Origin: Diphasiastrum complanatum
Lineage: Eukaryota > Streptophyta > Lycopodiopsida > Lycopodiales > Lycopodiaceae
Length of the DNA: 64,000 nt
Reading direction: 5' to 3'
Assembly (NCBI GenBank): GCA_029204225.1
Contig: CM055098.1
Coordinates: 17,701,303 to 17,765,302, forward strand
Shown here piece by piece: positions 24,520 to 35,200 of this stretch. Under the pieces are notes generated by a model that was not told the DNA's origin, ran no database searches, and saw only the letters and a list, made by a program, of their open reading frames with translations. How positions within the stretch are numbered: position 1 is the stretch's first letter; each line of letters begins with the position of its first letter. The position numbers and the translations under genes were made by a program.

Positions 24520-25189
24520 TGTGAAAGAAGGTAAAACATATCTTTCTATGTTGACTTTGGGGGTATGCTCACTTTATTCCATTGTACATAATTAGCGTAC
24601 GTGAATTGAGCACATGACCTTGTAGAATAGGTCGAGTTTGTGTTAGATGGATTTAGTTGTGTTAGCATGCAAAATGACATGCAAAGTTAGGTAGAATGCA
24701 ACATTTTGGCATACATGATTTACACATGTCTAGTTCATCTAGGAAAATGACATGCAATCCATGCAACATCATGCATGTAGTTTGGCATGTGGATCTATGA
24801 AAGAAGAGTTAACTAAGAGTTGTGAATCAACCATTGATCACATGCAAATCCACCTTAGAACTTGAGCCTCATCATGTAAGAATTAGGCTAGTTTTTCATA
24901 TCGTAATTTTGATGAGAATTGAGGTTTTTTCTCTCTATTCAAGAGCTTTTGCTTGTACATTCTCTCTCTACTTGAGAGCAAGGAGTTTTCTTGATAGTAA
25001 ACACTTAGAAACATTTTTCAACATTATCTCTCATAGTGAGTACTTAGTTTTTTGAGTCTATGATATGCTTTTGTGCGCTTGTCTTGAATTGTCAAGAAAG
25101 ATTGTTGTTTGACCATTCATGTGCAATCACAACACCTCACAAGATCCTTCAAAGGTGTGTTGAAAGTTCACACGTGCTAAAACTTTACA
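24520..25189 (+). mobile_element. Copia element 1, 5' LTR (displaced by inversion)
   Basis: A 670-base LTR that begins TGTGAAAGAAGG and ends AACTTTACA, matching 15253-15939 in opposite orientation. It is preceded by TTCCT (24515-24519), which corresponds to TTCCC beside the other LTR. It is followed at once by a primer site, so it is the 5' LTR. Insertions, deletions and substitutions between the pair show that this is one of the older elements here. Confidence 0.9.
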
Positions 25190-25202
25190 TGGTATTAGAG
25201 CT
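25190..25202 (+). other. Primer-binding site (initiator-Met type)
   Basis: TGGTATTAGAGC directly follows the LTR. It differs by one base from the TGGTATCAGAGC complement of the 3' end of plant initiator methionine tRNA used by Copia elements. Confidence 0.85.
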
Positions 25203-25394
25203 TTGTTGACGTTAGTGTGCATTCATCATAGCTTGCTCAGTTCTTGAGAGTAATTTTTTGAAGGAACTCGGATTTGGGAGAAGAATACAAACTTGCTTGC
25301 AATGAAATAAGTTTTGGATCATAGGTGAATCACATCGAGCCTGATTTGCATCAGTTGAGCCCTGTACGGACCAGAGGTCTCGCACGTGTGAGAT

Positions 25395-26130
25395 CAGCCT
25401 GCTTCATTTAGGTGATATATCTCAAGAGAGTGCTTCAAACTATGTCATGAGAGTTAAAAATCTTCATTACATTCAAAGCATATGTTGAAAAGCAATTTTC
25501 TTTCAAACTAAAAGCTTTGAGGTGTGATAGTGGAGGTGAATATACCTCTTATAAGTTTAATGACTATTGTGAGCAAGAAGGAATACAAAGAGAGTTTTCA
25601 TGTTCTTATACTCCTCAACAGAATGGAGTTGTTGAAAGGAAAAATAGAACACTGTGGATGAGCAAAAGCCATTAGGCTAGAAGCATCTCTACCAAAGGAG
25701 TTTTGGGGAGAAGCAGTTGCATGTGCCAATTATCTTTGTAATAGACTTCTTAATCTTGCTATGGAAGGATGAACACCATATGAAATGTTGTACAAAGAAA
25801 AGCCTAAGGTAGATCATCTTAGGATCTTCGGTTGTTAATGCTATGTTCATGTTCCTTTAGAGACTAGGAAAAAGGATGATCCTAGTGCAATTAAAGGCAT
25901 TTTTATTGCATATGCATCTTCTAAGAAAACATATAAAGTTTATGTTCCCTCTACTAACAAAAATGTTATAAGTAGAGATGTGATCTTTCATGAAGATCAA
26001 AAGTATGAGGCAAAGATCAAGGAATCTCATGTAGGATCAACCATTATCAATCTTGATGTTAATCAAGACATGTTGGGGTCGAGGCTTGAGGAGGAGCAAC
26101 TTCAAGCACCTACACCTAGAAGAATAGGCT
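25395..26130 (+). pseudogene. Copia element 1 gag/integrase remnant
   Basis: After the leader, a few gag codons (QESASNYVMRVKNL) run straight into the integrase core (FKLKALRCDSGGEYTS, then YTPQQNGVVERKNRT). The end of gag, the zinc knuckle, protease and the start of integrase are therefore deleted. Several stops and frameshifts follow, with recognisable LPKEFWGEA, LNLAMEG, DHLRIFGC and VISRDVIFHEDQ. It ends near PTPRR at about 26120, where sequence related to the element 2 LTR approaches. About 200 codons between this point and the RT start at 17225 are missing. Confidence 0.85.
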
Positions 26131-26188
26131 TTCTATGGTAGGTCCTTGGTGGGGTAGGGCTTTTCGCATTTCGATTCGGTGATCTTCC

Positions 26189-26483
26189 AGCCTACCACTT
26201 TTGGAAACCTCTTAAGATCATACACAAAAGCTCGAAGACAATACACAAAGCAATGCTCTCAATGGAGGAAAAAACTGTGACAATGATCTATTGATCTCTC
26301 TCAACAATATAATAAGTTTCTCCAACCTGTTCTCCACGAATTTCAGCCTAATATAGGTGAGAGAGATGAGTCTCTCTCCTCTCTCTAGAACTTAGGACCC
26401 AATTCTAGGGCACTAGTAGCCTAAAATAGCCAATTTTGGCCTATATGTTCAAATAACATGATTTTGGTGTCATTTCGAAGGTC
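26189..26483 (-). mobile_element. Copia element 2, 3' LTR, second part (inverted)
   Basis: The reverse complement matches 17377-17671 of the 5' LTR over an equal length of 295 bases, including the CT-rich stretch and the GAGAACAGGTTGGAG words. It completes the LTR broken at 22101. Beyond 26189 toward element 1 there are about 60 bases that match neither LTR. Confidence 0.9.
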
Positions 26484-27186
26484 CATTCATAGTATTGCAC
26501 AATCAAATAAAAAAAAGTCAACTTATGTTCAATAATACGCTTCCATGTTTGACATATGATTTGAATTGCTGAATATGCATTTGAAAAACGGTTGCTGAAT
26601 AAACAAAGGCCTCAACCTACTTATTTGTAGTTGTACTTCTTAAATAACAAAAATGATCAGTTGGGCCATTTAGTTGAAGAAGTTGTTTGTTGGTGGATTA
26701 ACAAAAGCCTCAACCTATCCCATGCTGCTTCTGTGGGCTCTTCATCGATTTGGTGGTATCAGTCTTGAAAGACTGGGCTGTCCTTGTGTAGCTTGTGACA
26801 TCCACCAATTTTCCTGGTGCAAATCAACGACGCTTCAACTTTATCCTTCCAACTATGTGTCTGATCAATGGATGAAAGAATGACTATCCACAACAGCATC
26901 TCACATCACAAGTGTTTTCACAGCATTCAAATCACTTCCAATCCAACGGTGTTCATGGATTATTTGAATAACGTTCTCTCCTCAAATACTTCTCTAGGGA
27001 GTTGCATCACATTTGTAAGTGAACGAATATGCTGTCATTTGGAAGCACATAGAACCTGCAGCTTCTTGTTTTGTTGATGTGTGACCGACCATAGCAATGG
27101 GATGGCTGAGCAAGTTCATGATCTGAAACATGAAAAGTACCACATATTTGTTCTTTATGATAGCAAGCCTAATACTAAGGCTTGTA
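26484..27186. other. 3' flank of VPS18
   Basis: No transposon or gene was recognised. It should contain the 3' UTR of VPS18, which is on the minus strand with its stop at 27187-27189. Open frames here are short and uninformative. Confidence 0.5.
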
Positions 27187-28270
27187 TCAGACTAAACCGT
27201 ACTCCCTACTAAGGCTTCCGGAACTGATTTCCCATGAAGCAGCTAACTCTGCTTCTTCTGATGAAATGAAAGGCTGTGCAATTTCACGAATCATAAGTTC
27301 ACCGCAGAACGGGCATTCTCCAGCAACCACATCATCAAGTTGAGCACGAATCTGTGATATAATGGAGCTCTAATACCATCAATCCTCAAAGCTCAAATAA
27401 TGAAGTAGAATCAAAGCTATGTACAAACACTTGTTTCAATATAAAAAGCGCTACCTGCTCCAAAGGAGAACTTCCTCCATCAGCTGGGACTTCATTGTGG
27501 TTATTTGAGGCTTTCGTAGTTACTTTAGACATCTCATTAACAAGCACTTTAAGCTTGTTTTTTAGCTCCATGATCAGATCCCTCTAGATGTGCAGAATGG
27601 AAAACAGTTTCAGAGTTGTGAGTTGGTTTACAAGGTGAAATGGAGAGTTATCCAGCTAAACATTATTTTCTCAAGATACAAAGAAAACCTACCTCTCCTT
27701 GATCGACGTGCTTTGTCACATAACCCACCAGACAATCAGCATGAAATGTGTGTTCACATGGAAAGATGTAAAATGGTGCCATGAACGATGCATAACCTGT
27801 CGCAGATCCATGGCTTCCACGTACGGTTCCTAGTGCAAGTATCTTTCTGCCACAGACCTGCAAGAATTTGGATTTTGTTACATCAAGAGATCACAGTATG
27901 TCATGGCAATAAAAGGTATGTTATCAAAGATGTAAAACAGCAATCCACAAGCAAAAGACATAATGTACGACAAAATATTTTTAAGTTTTTGTATTATGAA
28001 TGTTATCAGGTTTTCCAACAACAGAACATTATTCATATTAGAACAAATTAGTCATCAAAGATAATTTAGAGGGACCACAGTGACGTCACACTATTGACAT
28101 ACAGACAAGCATACCCCACACTCTTCATCACGACCGATGATTGCATAACGTTGAGAAAGTGCACTGATATCACGCCTTATGTTGTCTGCTCCACGAGTTG
28201 CATCATTCATTTCAAGCTTAAGTTCCTCTATCTGTCTGTTATAATCTTCCAGTGATGAGCAGATTGCATC
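27187..28270 (-). CDS. VPS18: VPS18 exons: coiled helix, RING-H2 and C-terminus
   Basis: Four exons. 28115-28270 encodes DAICSSLEDYNRQIEELKL..RYAIIGRDEECG. 27693-27857 encodes VCGRKILAL..MAPFYIFPCEHTFHADCL. 27455-27583 encodes a lysine-rich link. 27187-27351 encodes IRAQLDDVVAGECPFCGELM up to the stop. The RING ligands are visible as CGVC (across the splice junction), C-E-H, F-H, D-C and CPFC, so all eight positions are present. This is the RING-H2 domain that in the family supports complex assembly and possibly ubiquitin ligase activity. Confidence 0.93.
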
Positions 28271-31200
28271 CTGCATTACATTATGAAGATCTTGCTTTAG
28301 ATTTCTAAGATCACATACAATAGAATATGGGATAGAACTAACATAGCAGTCCTAACTAAAGAGGGGAAACTCCTGCATGGAACAGTCCCCAGAGTCTTTC
28401 AAGCAACCGATGTTAAAAATGAGACCATTTTCAACCAGATCAATACACGAAGGTGACTACATGATGCCCTACTCAATTTGTGCCACCAAAGCTTGAAACG
28501 TTAAATTCTGTCGGGATTCAATGAAATCAAGTTACAAGTGATGGAAAGAACAGACATCATATTACAAGGATCATGGACCTTTTCCGAAATGTTGAATGTA
28601 GGTTTTTGGCTACTTTCATCACCTTGAGGTCTGGAGTTTGATCCTTCCACTCAGATGCAGATGGGTATAGAACACTAGACAAATATCATGGTTATGGGTC
28701 CTGGGCTTTCTTCATCAGGAAACTCATTTCTTAACGTGGGAAAACATGTTATGGGAAACACACTTCTTCTCATTAAGGAAACATTTACCCATTTGAGGAC
28801 ATGTGTTTCCACATATGACAAGGCAAATAGCTCTATTTTACACCAAAATGCTTGGTTTTTGGTGACTTTGTGAAGTATTTACCATTTATTTGGGAACCTT
28901 TTCCTCTCCACATCTTCACTCTTCTTTCAAAATCTCCTCTCCGCATGATTCAATTCGTCCACTTTTTATGATACTGAATAGAGTGATGATGTGCTGTTGC
29001 CCTCTTTCTTGTATCCCACATCTTGCTTCATGTTTCATATTTTCCAAGTTTCACAAGTGTCGATTGTTTCTCAAAACTACGATAACACTATTTTATGTTT
29101 GTCCTAATAGAAGAATTGAGGTATCCCTTCACCCTTCACAAAGATGCAGCAATGAATTGCAAATCTTGATTCACAATTCGCCCAGGGTCGTGAATTACTA
29201 TTCACAATAATTTTTTCTTAAAAAAAAATTCTGAAAAAAATGTATGCAATATGGCTAGTAGTAGAAAAGAGAGAAAGGAAAGGATTAAGATTAGATGGGT
29301 TTACAGTCGTTTTGGGTCTGATTCTGGGTAGTTAGGACCTTGTTTTGACAATTCTTAATGCTCAGGAGATTGCTTATAAACACTTGTACAGTGCAGAGGG
29401 CATAGAACCCACGGTTCCCAAAACCATGGGTCCTGAGAACCGTGGAAGGAACCGTACCACGGTTCCTTGAACTGTGGTACGGTTCCTCTATCTAATTAAA
29501 TGGTTAATTAATTAATTACCAAATTCACAGATTTCACAGATGATACAGATTTGACAGATTTCACATGATGTACAGATGACTTGACAGATGATAGAGATGA
29601 TTTGACAGATGTGAAATCATCACTGACTTGACAGATTTCACATGATGTACAGATGATTTCAGATGATATCACAGATGATACAAATGATTTGAGTCATTTG
29701 ACACACGAGGGTCCGGGCCGGACGCGGGCATTCCGCGTCCGCGTCCGGACCCGGACGCGTCCAAACCCCGGACACGGGGTCGGACGCGTTCATATTTTTT
29801 TTTTTTATTTATTTTTTTCAAAAAAAATTTAAAAAAAATTAAAAAAAAAATAGCGGACACGTCCGGGGACCCGGACGCACCCCTGACACGTCCGCGTCCG
29901 GACGCGCGTTCGCGTCCGGGATCCGCCACCTTAGGACAGATGATACAGATGATTTTACAGATGATACAGATGATTGACAGATTTCGCAGATGATTTCACA
30001 GAATTCACAGATTTCACAGATTTTTTTGGCCCTTTTTTGCATATTTTTGGGTTATTTTTTTGGGGGGGGGGGTTACTAAAAAAATTGATTGATTAATTAA
30101 TTAGTTAATTAATCAGTATGGTTCACCACGGTTCTGGGCAAAAAAATTTAAGAACCGTACGGTTCTCAGAACTGTGATGAACCGATAACAGTTCAGTGAT
30201 TCTATGGCAGAGGGTAACAAAATCATATTCTAAACAATTGCACTCATGGAATCTGATATGGAATGGGGCCCATTTCAAACACGGTCACATATCGTTTATC
30301 TACATTGAAAGCATTGTGCCCTACAAGAATGAGGGTGCTATCATATTTTCAAGAGCTGGTGGCATGGAAGAGCTTGGAATCCATTTGCGATAAGTTGTAA
30401 GTGCTGAAATCAATCACAATAACAAGGTTCTGGTAGAAAGTTGGTGGAAATAATAAGGGCAAAGGGGGAAGTTGAAGCAATTGGACAATACAAGAGATCT
30501 TACTAGCGATGTCTTGCAGAATTTGAGGACGATATAGGTGAATTTGATTTGGTCATTGGTGGCAGCCCTTGTTATAATCTTTCAGGAAGTAACAAGGTCA
30601 TCAGGGTTGGACTGTAGGACCCGATTCAAGCTTGTTATTTGAATTTACACGGGTCTTGGAAGATGGAAAAAAAGTCATGCACGGAAGAAATTATTGACAA
30701 ACCTACATGCATGATTCAAGACCCAACTGACATCAAAACCTAATGTATACCTAACCAAACGCATTGAAAAATTGTGAACTGTACTAAACCATACCAAACC
30801 CTACCGAACCACATCACAACCCTACTAAACTGTAGCAAATCCTTGTTGTGGAGTGACAGAGATGGCTGCATTCTATACACTCAAAAAAACTTCAATTTGT
30901 CCTCTACAGAGATGGCTGAATACCGCAGGGTAAGCACAAAGCAATACTAAACCATAATGACCAAAGCAAATTGTTCTAAGGTGGCCATATGGTTCTAGTA
31001 GAAGAACAATTTCATGCTGTCGATTTACATTTCAACGACAATTATGCACATAATGTTTCAAAGACAACTATATCACCAAACTCGATAATGCTTATGAATG
31101 AACTGCAAGACAAATACCAATCATGGGCATGTCTTGTGAAAAAGTGTATGTGTTACTTTTTCTTGCAACTCCATTTACTACAAAACTCGAGAAGTTCTTT

Positions 31201-32181
31201 CTTTTCAAAGGAGGCTGCATTCTAGTTTCTTAATAGCAGGAAAAACACACAAAGGCCATTCTCCGAGAACTCAAAGGGAGATGGGACAATTGAGGGATCC
31301 ATACATAGTGTTGTACTCAACGAGCACAATAGCAAGTCGGGCTACAAGAGAAAGCAATGCATACACTTTTTCACGAGACATGCCCATGATTGGTGATTGG
31401 TTTAGGGTACAATGTTGAAAATGATTGGTGATTGGTGATTGGTTCAGGGTACAATGATGAAAATGATTGGTGACTGGTGATTGCTTTTGGGTTGAAAGAG
31501 CAGGTACAATGTTGAAAATGTTCTTACTGCCATGTGTTGCATGAAATGTTTTTATGCATTGTAAGCATTCATTGCATGATGCCCATTCCAAATTACAACA
31601 TAACAAGTAGTGTGAACCTATTATTGGAAGAAAAATAAGAAGGAAATGAAGGAAATTCAACACATTAATAATCCGTAATGTAAGGGAAAGTTCCTCAAGA
31701 TCCTGCTTACAAGACAAACACAAAGGGACAACGCTGGACCAAAACCACCCAACCAATGAAAAGCCACCAGTCAATCTCCAGTAGCATCACCACCGAGTCA
31801 TGGGATAGGATGCAAGTGTAGAGGGAGGAAACTGGTAATAAAAACCACAGAATGGAATGGTAGTAGGGCAAGTTCCTACATGGATATATAGCCTTAGCCT
31901 CTCCTATGCATGTCCCCATGCAAGCCAAGAATATTCCAAATTGTGCTTTTCATTACTATTGATACTCTACACATGCCCTATAGTCGTCCTAACCCATACA
32001 CTAGCTCCACATATGTGACTGGGCCCTCACAAGGTTATTGAGCACATTTTTGGCCTAGTTCGAAATAACAAGGCGTAACCAATAATCTCGCGTACTTGAG
32101 TACCGTGTATCCAAGTCTAGAATTATGCCAAATCCTATATGCAGGATGTGGACCTAACACATAGCACATTCGTCCATATTG

Positions 32182-32248
<67 letters not shown>

Positions 32249-35200
32249 CTTGGTACCACTATCTATATGGATGACGACCTCACTTATATCCAGGTGGAAG
32301 AGAGGTGTAAGGCCTTTCAAGCGGCTAGTGAGTCTGGCAGACGGGCTATCTATCGAGATGGGCAGGTGCGCTTTTTTGATAGAGCTCCTAGCAGCTCTCA
32401 ACGCGAGGGATTTGGGTTTCCTGGGTTCGGGAGCATTGGGAGTGCCCCGAGGCCCCATCCACACCATACTCCATATTGTATGGAACTGTGACGGTATACA
32501 CTCATCATCCACAGCTAGAGACCTGATTGATTTCATCACTGGTAGAAATTTATTGTTCTTCATGGAGACTCATGAGAGTCAAAAGAGAGGACTACCTACT
32601 TTCCCAGGATACAGATGGGATTCCGTATATAGACTTGAGACTAGATTAGCTAGTGGCCGTGGATCTGGAGGTGTTGCACCTTTACAGGGAGTCTCTTGAC
32701 CCGAGCATGGAGTTCATCAGACATGACGAGCATGCACATTATATTTGGATTCGCATTGTTGTATAGGATATTGGTTCGGACAGGGACATCTTTGTGGCAG
32801 GATATTATTTCCCTCTAGAGTCTTCATCATTTGATGCCTTCATCTATCATGGGATATTATCAAATTTTCAGAGCGGGGGCCTATTTTCCTCACTGGGGAT
32901 TTTAATGCCCGAACTTCCTCGTGACAGTCAAAGTTCTATGATACCACCGACCAGCTCCGCGTTCATGTCCTTGACAGTGATGTGATGGGAGTTCAGTTCT
33001 TCTTCGGGTGCCTTTTGGTGTGAGTTTATCCCTCGTGCTCCACCACCTCTCCTGGATGCCCTCTGCATATAGGCCGACTATGCTAGCAGTCTATATACCA
33101 TACACATTGCATCCATCTCTATCTCTCCCTTTTGAATTCACCTTCTTCACCCTTGACATGGTACTTGCGGCCATCAAGAGAATGAAATCCCATAAGGCAA
33201 GAGACATCAAAGATCTCGAATCTAAACTCCTAGTCCATATTGCCGACCTCCTTGCTCCCACATTAACCACTCTCCTCAATTCTGTAGCTGTCTCTGGCTT
33301 CCCTTCACCCTAGTGCACGAACATCATCCACCCTATCCATAAAAATGGTGACCCCATGGTTCCTGGTAACTACTGCACTATCATGATTGGGCATGTTCTC
33401 GCGAAGCTCTATGGCACCATACTTCAGTCTGCGGTAAGCTCAAAGGCAGAATCCACTCTATACAACTCTATAAAGCTAATCATCCAACTCCTCCTACATT
33501 AGTGGTGCACAGTCAATGTACTCCATGTTAAAAATTCACAATTCTAGCTTGACTAGTTTTGGTCATATGACTTGTAAATAGTTAGATGGTCATGATGTGG
33601 CTTGTCACACGTGCCAAATAGCATAGGATTCCATTCATAAGGATGTTCTCAAGTAGACCTAAGTGTTAGAACCTTTGGAATGAGTCCAAATTATGCTTAG
33701 ATACAAGGGGGAAAAAATAGGAGCTATTTTTGGTAATTTTTGCATTGTTGAGGGATCTCCAAGATTCCAACCCTAACTTGGTAGGGATGAAAGATCCACC
33801 AAAATTAGCATTAGGGATAGGTTTAGGGCTACTCATACCTGCCCAAAACCGTGATGGATCATGTATATATAGGTGATGATATCTCACCAAAATCAATCAA
33901 GCAATTTCATGTTTATTCTCTCATAATGGTGCAATCGCTCTCTATGTTCATAATTGTTTGAGTACTTGTGATTACTAATGATTATAGGATTGAATGTAGG
34001 TCTGGTGTACAGTACTCAGACTGTGGGAGGCCGTACTTTCACACGTGTGAAGCCTTCTTCAAGGATTTGGGCCATTTAGTGAGGTTCAAGCATAGATTTT
34101 TGATGGATATTGATGGTTCAACTTGTGCTAATCTTATGAAATCATAATCTATTGTTTCCCTCATCATTTCAAGTGTTTTAGGATCCTTATTTGCTGTAAT
34201 TTTTACATGGTATCAGAGCCTAAAGGCTGAAATGAGCTAAATCCTTGGTTTTCATTCAATTTGATCACAATTTTTGATCCAAATCTTGTGTAGATTGGAT
34301 CTTAGCATCTAGTATTGATTCTAGAACTCAAAGTGAGTCACATACATTGGAGATTGGTGTTGTGTGACTTCATTTCAGGTGTTTAGGTGTCTAAAACCAG
34401 AGGCAAAGTTGAATTCAATTCACATTACCAAGATAGCAAGTTTTGCTTGCTCCAAGCATTGATTTCTAAGCGAGTTTTGGAGGTGATTTCATAGACGAGG
34501 CTTTCTAGCATTCAAGGAGAGGGAAGATCAGAGTTTTGGGGACTCTTCAAGGCTGTTCTAAGGTGTAGTAGACACCTCCTAAAGTGATTTAGGTTCAGTC
34601 CAACCATTGCTTGACTTATGCACCAAATTAGATCAATTTTGATCATTTTTTGCTTGTGATTGGATAGTAGATTGTGTTGCATCCTCATTAAGTTCCATTT
34701 AGATCTTTTACAAGTGATTTTGGAAATATATTAGGTTGCTGAAATTCACTCTTGATCAGATCATTTGGAAGCTTTAATGTTCTTTATAGAAAGAGGGGCA
34801 ATTCTACTAGTATTGTCTACTTCAATCAAGCAAGTGCATTGTTTCTAGTATTCTATGATTTGATTTTGTTAGAGATCATTCTTAGATCTTTATAGGAAGT
34901 CTATTACTGATCTTTTCAGGTCCCTAAGAAGTGGGATAAGGTAGACCTTCAATCAAATCAATAGAAGTAACCTTCATTTGTGTCAAGTCCTTGATTAGGA
35001 GACTAGATGGCATCTATAAATGCATATCTTTTGGATACTAATGAAAGGCTCAACAAAACTAACTATTCCATATGGAAAGTTAGAATGAAATCTATCATGA
35101 TCATGCAAGATCTGATGGAAATTGTAAATGGTAAGGAGGGTGAACCTATTCATCCTCAAGAAAAAGCCAAATACATCAAGAGGTGCAATGTTGCACTACA

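Larger units (their letters stand above)
22102..26483. other. Inverted 4.4 kb segment (inferred)
   Basis: Seen directly: the 3' LTR of element 2 is split, its second part lying reversed at the far end of this segment. The 5' LTR and integrase region of element 1 inside the segment are also in the orientation opposite to the rest of element 1 at 15.25-17.2 kb. One inversion of 22102-26483 explains both facts and restores element 1 as a single minus-strand element interrupted by element 2. The left breakpoint is inside the LTR. Confidence 0.8.
29401..30206. mobile_element. Non-autonomous hAT-type element with nested repeats
   Basis: The 806-base element is bounded by the identical 8-base duplication GCAGAGGG (29393-29400 and 30207-30214). 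Its ends read CATAGAACCCAC on the left and CATAGAATCAC from the right on the other strand. Inside each end are inverted GAACCGTACGGTTC-type words, then TTAATTAATTAA tracts, then an irregular ACAGAT array. In the middle sits a GC-rich island. There is no transposase. Layered symmetry suggests that a second element inserted inside the first. Confidence 0.8.

Noticed and set aside
15449-25055. Almost identical small frames at 15449-15637 and 24822-25055, looking like a repeated gene
   Set aside because: Both lie inside the LTRs of Copia element 1 in inverted positions; LTRs do not encode this.
27663-28276. Two separate small ORFs that could be taken as independent RING proteins
   Set aside because: Splice sites and phases show that they are consecutive exons of VPS18.
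31389-31520. Short tandem repeats considered as a possible CRISPR-like array
   Set aside because: Units are adjacent and diverged, without unique spacers, and the context is a plant intron.
32139-32699. 186-codon frame with a long Leu-Ser repeat, and Arg-Glu repeats on the other strand
   Set aside because: The repeats are translation of the (CT)n microsatellite at 32185-32245. Only the part after about 32480 has LINE endonuclease wording, and it is listed there.
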